A stretch of 57,080 bases of DNA. Source: JARYLZ01 sp964388275 (lineage in GTDB: Bacteria; Bacteroidota; Ignavibacteria; SZUA-365). Below, one piece after another: positions 27,319 through 34,605 of this stretch. The DNA lies in NCBI GenBank assembly GCA_964388275.1, contig CAYLZD010000026.1, positions 1 through 57,080 of the forward strand. The letters are read 5' to 3'. Numbering within the stretch: position 1 is the first letter of the stretch; every line of letters starts with the position of its first letter. The position numbers and the translations under genes are program-made. The notes beneath the pieces were generated by a model that searched no databases, was not told where the DNA came from, and saw only the letters and a list, made by a program, of their open reading frames with translations.

Positions 27319-28385
27319 CGGCGCCTTACGGCCGGCAGTGAATCCAACTGTCTCTCCATCTCCCGCAGCCGCTTTTCACGGCGGTCCAGCTCGGCGGCTC
27401 TCGCCTTGAGTTCGCGCATCAGTTTGCGATAGGACGGCGCGGGCGGAGTTTCGTTCTCGATGCCCTCGCCTCCGAATATGCGGCCTGCTAGCCAGTGTTT
27501 GCGCATCGCGTACAAGCTCTGGGCCAGCTGGTTCGACGCGTTTCCGGCGTCGTAGGCCACGTCGTTGAGAGCGCTCAGCAGGGTTACGAGAGTGTCGTAC
27601 AGGCCGCGGTCGGTGAGCAGAGCCCCGACAGTGCCCTCGCCGCTGTTGATCGTCCTCAACATCTGCCGCAACTCGCCGGTGGCCACTGCCACGGAAGCCA
27701 CCGCCGTGTCCGAACTGCGGATCAACGCATCGACGGAGACGGTCAGGCGCTGCAGAATTTCTGACACTCTGCCCATCTGACTGGTGGCGATCTCCATGCC
27801 GGAATCCGCGAGGGTCGTGATTCTGAGCAGGTTCATGTACACGGCCTCGTCGGTCAACAGCCGGCCCAGCGAGCCCTCGCCCCGGTTCAGGCGCCCGAAC
27901 AGTTCCTTGAGCTCGCCGGCTATGATTTTGCTCGTGTCGGTGATCGAGGTGACGTTGTCCGCCAGACTCGTCAGAGCGAACGGCGGAACGCCCTGTATGA
28001 AGTCGCCGTCGCGGACAGGCGGGAGGTCGGACGAACCGATGAGCAGATTGATCAGCTTGTTGCCGACGAGTCCTTCCTGTTTTATTTCGGCCTTGGAGTC
28101 GCTCTTTATGAAGGGCTGCACCTCCGTGTCTATTCGCAGCAGCAGTCGTATGGAATCGGCGCCGGGAGACAGGCTGATTTCGCTCACCGAGCCGACCGTG
28201 TAACCGGAGAGGACGACGAAGGTGCCCGGCTTGACTCCTTCGGCGCTGCTGAAATTGACACGCACCGTGAAGGTCGAGCTGAACAACTGGGTTTTCTCTC
28301 CGACCAGAAATATGGCCACCACGAATATCAGCACTCCTATGAAGAACAGGAAGCCGACACGGGCGCGGGAAAGAGTTGTTTTCAT
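27315..28385 (-). CDS. mlaD: MlaD/MCE-family lipid-binding protein
   Basis: A 356-residue protein: an N-terminal membrane anchor (VGFLFFIGVLIFVVAIFLVG), one MCE domain (about 40-120; VKPGTFVVLSGYTVGSVSEI, GLVGNKLINLLIG), then a long helical tail to about 290 and a charged coiled-coil end (residues about 320-350). It is the periplasmic substrate-binding ring of the Mla phospholipid transporter. The start is ATG 28385, sharing ATGA with the ATPase gene. The family in E. coli is about 180 residues; the long C-terminal helix is like that of larger MCE proteins that reach towards the outer membrane. Confidence 0.88.
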   Translation of the reverse strand: MKTTLSRARVGFLFFIGVLIFVVAIFLVGEKTQLFSSTFTVRVNFSSAEGVKPGTFVVLSGYTVGSVSEISLSPGADSIRLLLRIDTEVQPFIKSDSKAEIKQEGLVGNKLINLLIGSSDLPPVRDGDFIQGVPPFALTSLADNVTSITDTSKIIAGELKELFGRLNRGEGSLGRLLTDEAVYMNLLRITTLADSGMEIATSQMGRVSEILQRLTVSVDALIRSSDTAVASVAVATGELRQMLRTINSGEGTVGALLTDRGLYDTLVTLLSALNDVAYDAGNASNQLAQSLYAMRKHWLAGRIFGGEGIENETPPAPSYRKLMRELKARAAELDRREKRLREMERQLDSLPAVRRR

Positions 28386-29128
28386 TGTGTTGCCTGAAAA
28401 AATGCCCTGACCAGAGGCGCCTCGTTGACTCGAAGCTCGCCGTAGGAACCTTTGTGAATGAAAACGCCGCCCTCGAGAATGTATATGGTGTCCGCCATGA
28501 TCCGGGCGCATTCGAGATCGTGGGTCACCGTTATCGATGTGATGCCGAACTGCCGCTCCAGTTCGAGTATCAATTCGCTGATTTCCCTGGCCGTCATGGG
28601 ATCGAGGCCGGCCGTGGGCTCGTCGTACAGCACTATTTCCGGGCGGGTGATGATGGCGCGGGCGAGGCCGATGCGCTTTTTCATCCCGCCGCTCAATTCC
28701 GAAGGCATCTTGTCGATGGAATTCTCGAGTCCGACCAGCCGGAGCTGCTCCACCACCCTGCCGGCGATTTCATCTTCGGAAAGGTCCGTGTGCTTTCGAA
28801 GCGGGAATTCGAGATTCTCCCTCACCGTCAGCGAATCGTAGAGCGCCGCGTACTGGAAAACGTACCCGATGTTGCGGCGCACCCGGTTCAGGTCGCGGGG
28901 TTTCATGCCGATGACCTCCTCGCCCTTGATTCGTATGCTTCCGCGTTCCGGGATCAAAAGGCCGACGATGCTCTTCAGAAGGACGCTCTTGCCGATGCCG
29001 CTGCGTCCGAGTATGACGTCGCTGCTGCCCTGCTTGACCCGCATCGAAACGCCTTCCAGCACGGCATGGTCGCCGAAGCTCTTATGAACTTCGCGCACGT
29101 CGATCATCACGTCGTTCACTCCGGTCAT
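28382..29128 (-). CDS. mlaF: Mla ABC transporter ATPase
   Basis: A 248-residue ABC ATPase: Walker A GRSGIGKS, Q-loop in GYVFQYAALYD, signature LSGGMKKR, Walker B IVLYDEPTAGLDP, and H-loop THD. The sequence between Walker A and signature matches MlaF/Ttg2A. It powers lipid movement between the membranes with MlaE and MlaD, whose genes flank it with ATGA overlaps on both sides. Confidence 0.92.
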   Translation of the reverse strand: MTGVNDVMIDVREVHKSFGDHAVLEGVSMRVKQGSSDVILGRSGIGKSVLLKSIVGLLIPERGSIRIKGEEVIGMKPRDLNRVRRNIGYVFQYAALYDSLTVRENLEFPLRKHTDLSEDEIAGRVVEQLRLVGLENSIDKMPSELSGGMKKRIGLARAIITRPEIVLYDEPTAGLDPMTAREISELILELERQFGITSITVTHDLECARIMADTIYILEGGVFIHKGSYGELRVNEAPLVRAFFQATQ

Positions 29129-29928
29129 GAGGGTCCGAAAATCATGAGAGTGAGTTGCACGATTATCATATCGACGAAGATGATGTTGAGCGACGCGAGC
29201 ACGACCGCCGTGGTCGCCGCGCGTCCGACGCCCTCAGTGCCTCTTGTGGTGTTGAAGCCCTGATACGCCCCGATCATTCCTATGATGAAACCGAACACCG
29301 CCGTCTTCCCCACTCCGGGTATCAGATCCAGAAAGGTGATCGAGGAGATGACTTCGGAAAAATAGAGCTGGAATGTGCTGTTGGTCGAGAGCCACTCCGC
29401 GATGAAGCCGCCGAAAATGGAGAGAAAATCCACGTAGATCGTGAGAAGCGGCAGCACGAGTATGCAGGCGAGTATGCGCGTGACCACCAGGAAGTTGAAC
29501 GGATCCACGCCCGACACTTCCAGGGCGTCTATCTGCTCCGTGACCTTCATGGATCCCAGTTCGGCGCCTATGCCGGAACTGACTCTGCCGGCGACGATGA
29601 GCGCGGTTATAACCGGCCCGAGCTCGCGCACTATGGTCAGCGATATCATGGCCGGCAGAAACGACCCCGCGCCGAAGCGATCCAGCGTAGGCCGCGACTG
29701 CAGAGCGAGTATCACTCCCATTATGAGCCCGACAACCGTCAACAAAGGCACGGACTTGGCGCCGAGTTCGTCCATGTGCTTCCGCACCTCACCCGCTTCG
29801 TAAGGCGGAACGAACACGTAGCGGAAAAAGCGCAACCCGAACAAGGTGATTCCATACACCTCCTCCATGGCCCGCAAGGATCGCTTGTAATAAAGCTCGA
29901 TCAGAGAGGTTACAGACGTAGGCATCAT
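29125..29928 (-). CDS. mlaE: Mla ABC transporter permease
   Basis: A 267-residue permease with five to six membrane segments and the MlaE signatures GAKSVPLLTVVGLIMGVIL, IVRELGPVITALIVAGRVSSG, GAELGSMKVTEQIDALEVSG and GVGKTAVFGFIIG. First gene of the five-gene operon. Start taken at ATG 29928; ATG 29925 is equally possible as neither has a strong ribosome site. Confidence 0.92.
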   Translation of the reverse strand: MMPTSVTSLIELYYKRSLRAMEEVYGITLFGLRFFRYVFVPPYEAGEVRKHMDELGAKSVPLLTVVGLIMGVILALQSRPTLDRFGAGSFLPAMISLTIVRELGPVITALIVAGRVSSGIGAELGSMKVTEQIDALEVSGVDPFNFLVVTRILACILVLPLLTIYVDFLSIFGGFIAEWLSTNSTFQLYFSEVISSITFLDLIPGVGKTAVFGFIIGMIGAYQGFNTTRGTEGVGRAATTAVVLASLNIIFVDMIIVQLTLMIFGPS

Positions 29929-29942
29929 ATGTCAGTTGAATC

Positions 29943-29985
29943 GTCCATAAGATTCAAGTTTATGGACATTGCGGAGGAATTCCAA
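29943..29985 (-). promoter_or_regulatory. Candidate promoter and operator before mlaE
   Basis: A perfect 8-base inverted repeat, GTCCATAA (29943-29950) and TTATGGAC (29960-29967), with a 9-base spacer. On the minus strand TTGGAA (29985-29980), 17 bases, TAAACT (29962-29957) form a weak promoter whose -10 box lies within the repeat. The position suggests a repressor site for the Mla operon; the protein is unknown. The opposite gene (30073) is divergent and could share it. Confidence 0.4.
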
Positions 29986-30072
29986 TCCGCACCATTCATC
30001 ACTCATCCCGCCACCTGTCAGGTTTCTTCACCTTCCGGCGTCTTATAGCGGTAAACTCAGTCGGACGAAACC

Positions 30073-33006
30073 ATGAATCCTCGATACGAACTTCGAAAAT
30101 GCGAAATCACCGGCATTCTCACCGCTTTCATTCTGTTCTTCGCAAATGTGCCCCGCGCTGAAGCGCAGCCGGTCTTGAATTTCAAACGCATCATAAACAA
30201 CTGGCCCACTATCGAAGTTTATTTCTCCGCTTCCTGCGATGGCGTGCCGGCGTACTTCTCTAACAAACGGAATTTCAGAATCTGGGAGAACGGTGCGGAA
30301 ATCAAGGATTTCGAGCTCTGGTGCCCGGATCCGCGAGCGTACGGCGCCGTCTCCATATCGCTCGTTTTCGATGTCAGCGGCAGCATGGAGGGCGCGGGCA
30401 TGGCCGCGGCGGGAAGCGCCGGCCTCGCCTTCATCGACTTGATGGATGGAATCGTGGATGAGGCTTGCGTGATCAGCTCCTCGTCGTCCGCAAACGTTCT
30501 GCAGCGGATGACATACTTGAAGGACGGTCTGCGGAACGCCGTCAACAACCTGCGTATCGAAGACGCAACCGCAATCTGGGACGGGTTATATGAAGGTGTC
30601 ACCGAGTTGGTGAACGAAGGCATCAATCCTTGCCGCGCCGTGATAGTGCTGTCCGACGGCGGTGACAACTCGTCCAGCCGCACACCGGCAGAGATCATCG
30701 CCTACGCCAACAGAAACCGGATACGGATTTTCACCATAGGGCTCGGTACGGATTTGCAGAGCGCTTCGCTGAAGACTATCGCCGACTTGACCGGGGGCCG
30801 CTATTATGAGAAGCCGTCTGCCGCGCAGATAGCGGCGATTTACCAGGAAATCAGCATCATTATTTTTCAAGGTTTTCAGGAGTGTTTGATCACATATATG
30901 GCGAGCTGTCCGGACCGTTCACCACGCACGGTCGACCTGTCGCTCGTGGACTTTTGTAACGGCAGTGACACGCGCACCAAAACTTACATCGCCCCGCTGG
31001 ATACGACCTCAATCTGGGCGATGGAACCTCTCGGATCGTATGTATCCATGTCCGGGCGGGAGTTGTCCGTGCCCGTCTCGTTAAGGTGGGCGCCGCAAGG
31101 GTTGCAATTCCTCGCCCCGGAATTCGTCTTGAAATGGGATTCGACCTGCGCCCGTCTCACCGGAATCCGGATCCCGCCGGCCAGTCCTTTTCATGGTAAA
31201 ACCATAACACAGGAATTCACCTCCGAAGGTCTGAAAATGAGTATTCCGGATACTGTGGCGGTCGCGAACAGCGGCGAACTATTCAGCATGATTTTCCAGA
31301 TGCCGGATTCGCCGCCCGATACCGTTGAGACGGAATTGAAGCTGTTATGCCGGCTGAATGCAAATTCATGCAAGTTGACTGATAATTTGACGGGGCATAT
31401 ACGGGTGCTTCCAGTGTCCCCTTGGCTTGCGAGCATCGCACAGGACGCCATAATCCTCCGCTGGAACAGGGATTCGGCCGCTTACGACCCGCAGCCGTTT
31501 CCCGTCATCATGCGCATCACCAACTCGGGAGAGCTGCCCGCGGAGCCTCTGTCGCAGAGAATCGAGTACGACGCGCGAGTCTTCTCACTGCATCCCGCCT
31601 CGCAGGACAGCGTTCTGCATATGATAAAGCCGCTGGCGCCCGGCGACACCATGATCGCGAGTTGGACACTGCTGGCGCGGCATGCGCCGGGCATCCTGTC
31701 GAGCTCGATCGCGACGGTCGCCGAATTCTCCAATCACGGCGTCATCCGCTCTTCCGTCAAAGCGCAGCTTCCGATCCCCGGCGCCCGCGCCGAGATACTG
31801 CGGGTAGCGGAAGCGGGTGAGAGAACGCAGCGCGCGGAATTCCGCGTTCATTGCGACGGCGACCGCGTCCGCGCTTTTCAGGAGGGCTCGATCTCGGCCG
31901 CGGTGGATGGCAGGCCGGTGAAGGCGCTTTCCGTCGACTGTCCCACGGGTTATGATTACTGCACGTTGATTTTCGAGGAGCCCTGCCCCGACGGCCGGCA
32001 GCACCGGCTGGACCTGCTTTTCGATTCCCTGTGCGACTCTTCAGCCGCGGCGACTCACACATACAAAACCCGAACCTTGCTCACGCGGATAGACGTAATC
32101 GGGCCCGCGCATCTGTGCGCCGGCGATACGGCGCTGCTCCGGGCGGCGGAAGGCATGGCGTCGTATCTCTGGTCCACCGGCGATACCACGCGTTCTATAC
32201 GCATCGCTTCGCCGGGCATGTACTCGGTAGCCGCTGTCGACAGCAACGGTTGTTCGCTGTCGTCCGAAACCGTCAGGATAACGGGCGTCAGGAGACCCGT
32301 GATCAGTCCGCACGGCATGGTGTATATCTGCGACGGAGACAGCTTGACACTCGACGGGGGCGCGGAATTCGCTTCATATCTGTGGTCCACCGGCGCCGTC
32401 ACGCGACGCATCACCGTTGCCGACGAAGGAGTTTACACCGTTGCGGTGACGGGATACGACGGCTGCCCTGCCACGTCGGACACGGTGCGTACCGTCGCGG
32501 CGCCTCGTCCTCCAAAACCTCTCATCACACGCAGCGGCGACAATTTGAGCACGCAGGCGACGGATTCCTGCCAGTGGTTGCTGGACGGTGTGGAAATAGA
32601 AGGCGCAACTCAAAGAACGCTTACCGCGGCGTCGACGGGAACATACCGGGTCCGGGTGAGAAACGCGTACGGATGCGCCGCCGAATCCGACGATTACCCC
32701 GTTACGGTGCTCGATGCCGGAGTTCCGGCGTCAGTTCCCTGGAATGAGGTTCTGTTATATCCGGATCCGGTTTCGGACGCTCTTGTGATCGGCAGATCCG
32801 GCGCCGGACGCGATCGGGTTGAATTGACCATATTCGACGTGCTCGGACGCCTGCGCTTTGCAGGCGCGATACCGGAAGGCGCGGCAAGCATCACGCTCGA
32901 GACGGCCGCCTGGGCGCCCGGGCCTTATCTGCTGCACGCGCGCTCCGGCGAGGATGCCATCGTGCGGATGTTCATGAGAAGCAGCGGGAGCGTGAGATCG
33001 CGCTGA
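30073..33006 (+). CDS. Secreted von Willebrand A protein with T9SS domain (copy 1)
   Basis: A 977-residue protein: signal peptide (to about residue 33, AEAQ), a VWA domain (about 95-290) with a full MIDAS site (DVSGSM at about 98, the Thr of DATAIWDG, and the Asp of VLSDGGDN), several beta-sandwich regions, two repeats of the type YLWSTGDTTRSIRIASPGMY (about 700 and 775), and a C-terminal T9SS type A domain (LLYPDPVSDALVI ... FDVLGRLRFAG). It is exported to the cell surface; metal-dependent adhesion is the usual role of VWA domains. The protein at 50261-53413 has the same domain order. Confidence 0.85.
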   Translation: MNPRYELRKCEITGILTAFILFFANVPRAEAQPVLNFKRIINNWPTIEVYFSASCDGVPAYFSNKRNFRIWENGAEIKDFELWCPDPRAYGAVSISLVFDVSGSMEGAGMAAAGSAGLAFIDLMDGIVDEACVISSSSSANVLQRMTYLKDGLRNAVNNLRIEDATAIWDGLYEGVTELVNEGINPCRAVIVLSDGGDNSSSRTPAEIIAYANRNRIRIFTIGLGTDLQSASLKTIADLTGGRYYEKPSAAQIAAIYQEISIIIFQGFQECLITYMASCPDRSPRTVDLSLVDFCNGSDTRTKTYIAPLDTTSIWAMEPLGSYVSMSGRELSVPVSLRWAPQGLQFLAPEFVLKWDSTCARLTGIRIPPASPFHGKTITQEFTSEGLKMSIPDTVAVANSGELFSMIFQMPDSPPDTVETELKLLCRLNANSCKLTDNLTGHIRVLPVSPWLASIAQDAIILRWNRDSAAYDPQPFPVIMRITNSGELPAEPLSQRIEYDARVFSLHPASQDSVLHMIKPLAPGDTMIASWTLLARHAPGILSSSIATVAEFSNHGVIRSSVKAQLPIPGARAEILRVAEAGERTQRAEFRVHCDGDRVRAFQEGSISAAVDGRPVKALSVDCPTGYDYCTLIFEEPCPDGRQHRLDLLFDSLCDSSAAATHTYKTRTLLTRIDVIGPAHLCAGDTALLRAAEGMASYLWSTGDTTRSIRIASPGMYSVAAVDSNGCSLSSETVRITGVRRPVISPHGMVYICDGDSLTLDGGAEFASYLWSTGAVTRRITVADEGVYTVAVTGYDGCPATSDTVRTVAAPRPPKPLITRSGDNLSTQATDSCQWLLDGVEIEGATQRTLTAASTGTYRVRVRNAYGCAAESDDYPVTVLDAGVPASVPWNEVLLYPDPVSDALVIGRSGAGRDRVELTIFDVLGRLRFAGAIPEGAASITLETAAWAPGPYLLHARSGEDAIVRMFMRSSGSVRSR

Positions 33007-33098
33007 ACCCGGGACTCTTCTGCTTCCACCCGATAAGAAAAGGTGATCGCCCGCCTGTCACGTTGAAAATCAAAGCGCAAACGTCAGGGCGCAGAGGG

Positions 33099-33239
33099 CT
33101 ATTGTGTCCTCGCCACACGAAATCCGCTGACTGTGACCCGGGCGGTGCGGTCGATGCCCAACCGGTACGCCGATCGCGCGAGGCGCGCGCCGAAGAACCA
33201 CGAACCCCCGCGCAATACTCGGAACTCAACGGGATAGGC
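33099..33239 (-). pseudogene. Remnant of a formylglycine-generating-enzyme (SUMF1) domain
   Basis: Reading the minus strand, about 46 codons up to TAG at 33101-33099 give the C-terminus of an FGE-sulfatase/SUMF1 domain: YPVEFRVLRGGSWFF, then RSAYRLGI and SGFRVARTQ before the stop. The codons upstream stop resembling the family at about 33240 and reach a stop codon close to the end of the esterase A cassette. Such domains are normally 200 or more residues, so the gene has lost its front. The rest of 33007-33293 holds nothing else that I recognise. Confidence 0.65.
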
Positions 33240-33293
33240 TTCGCCTTGATTTCGGGAACCGGATATGCCGGTATGTGGACAGGAAGCGCCTTA

Positions 33294-34289
33294 TCAATGC
33301 ACGACAGGAAACATCCTTACGTGTAAACGGTTGCCGATGGTCAAGTGGGCGAAATACACGCCGGCGGGCCAGCGGCTCGTGTCCAGTGCAGGGATTTCTC
33401 CGCCGAAGTCCGCCGGCTCCGATGCATACATCACCCGGCCTCGAATATCCGTCACCTGCACCCCGATGACGGCGCCTTCAGCCCGCTCGACCTGTATGAA
33501 ACAGTAGTCGCGAGCCGGCGCCGGCGTCACCGTGACGACGGGATGAGCCGCCGCAGGAACCTCGGCCGCTCCGGTGAGACCGAGAACGAAATCGTAACAG
33601 GCCGCATAATCGTCTCTGAACTCCTGTGAGTTGAAATAGACATTGTCGGCATGCACCACTCCGGGTTTTACCATGTAAAGCAAAGCGCCGCCTCGCGTGG
33701 GAATCTGCTTCATCAACGCGTCCACCGCGTTGAAGTTGAAGTCCTGATCGCCCAGTATCGTCGCCATGCGGATGCGCCCGATGTTGTCCCACATCGGCTG
33801 TGTCAGGCTGCCCACCGCGGGCGCAAAGCCGATGATACCGTCGAACATCAGGGGATTGAGCAGGCCGAGCTCGAATGAGATGCGGCCTCCCCATGAGAAA
33901 CCGGTGATGACACGGCGTGTCGTGTCGATGTTGTAGACCTCTGCGGCGCGATCGTACGAGACGTCGATAAGGTTGTTCAGCTGGTCGTTTGTCTGGCAGT
34001 TGTTGGCATCAGGACAGACGGCGATGGCCTTGATCCTCTGTGCGATCAAGATGTACATGAGGTCACACATACTCGAACCGGGCATGCCGGCGCCGTGCCA
34101 TGCGAAAAAGAAAGGATACGCCTTCGTGGAGTCGTAGTCCTCGGGGACGTAATAGTTTATCGTGCTCGTGATCCCGTTGTTATCGAAGGTCTCCGCGAAC
34201 CTGCCTGTCCGCGGCTGGGCGTTCAATACCGAGAACGACAGTATGAAGAGCGCGCACGCCGATGCAAAACCCGTTCTTGCTGATCTCAT
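33294..34289 (-). CDS. Secreted alpha/beta-hydrolase (esterase) with T9SS domain, copy A
   Basis: A 331-residue protein with signal peptide (ending VLNAQ), an alpha/beta-hydrolase of the feruloyl-esterase/PHB-depolymerase type (NYYVPEDYDSTKAYPFFFAWHG, nucleophile GFSWGG, Asp in LGDQDF, His in PGVVHADN) and a short T9SS C-terminal domain (DIRGRVMYAS ... WPAGVYFAHLTIGNRL). The start is ATG 34289 with AGGAGG 7-12 bases upstream; an ATG six codons earlier lies on the wrong side of that site. The gene at 53507-54505 is a close copy; between 33717 and 33893 the two are identical. Confidence 0.85.
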   Translation of the reverse strand: MRSARTGFASACALFILSFSVLNAQPRTGRFAETFDNNGITSTINYYVPEDYDSTKAYPFFFAWHGAGMPGSSMCDLMYILIAQRIKAIAVCPDANNCQTNDQLNNLIDVSYDRAAEVYNIDTTRRVITGFSWGGRISFELGLLNPLMFDGIIGFAPAVGSLTQPMWDNIGRIRMATILGDQDFNFNAVDALMKQIPTRGGALLYMVKPGVVHADNVYFNSQEFRDDYAACYDFVLGLTGAAEVPAAAHPVVTVTPAPARDYCFIQVERAEGAVIGVQVTDIRGRVMYASEPADFGGEIPALDTSRWPAGVYFAHLTIGNRLHVRMFPVVH

Positions 34290-34381
34290 TTTGATCCTCC
34301 TGAACATTTGAACACCATTTTCAGAATCACCGAGCCGGTATCAGGAATGCCTGTTGCAGTGCTTGAAAAGCAAGCCGACAC

Positions 34382-34410
34382 ATCTTAATGAAACGACAAA
34401 TCACAATCAA
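34382..34410 (-). promoter_or_regulatory. Promoter of esterase A, conserved with copy B
   Basis: On the minus strand TTGATT (34410-34405), 17 bases, TAAGAT (34387-34382), about 90 bases ahead of the ATG. The same two hexamers with the same spacing stand before esterase B while most of the spacer differs, which supports function. The rest of 34308-34605 shows no gene. Confidence 0.55.
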
Positions 34411-34605
34411 ACGATGCCATCACCTTCTGAAGCCGGCGCGGCGCAATCGGCGTACGCGGTGATGAATGACGACCGCGTTCATCGAGTCAAGTAGTCCTTG
34501 GGAATACGGATACCATGGGTCGTGGCGGGCTCTTTTCTGCGACTTTTGCCGGATCAATTATTGATGTACATTTTCGCAAATCTTGCTCATCAGAAGGGAT
34601 CCGTG

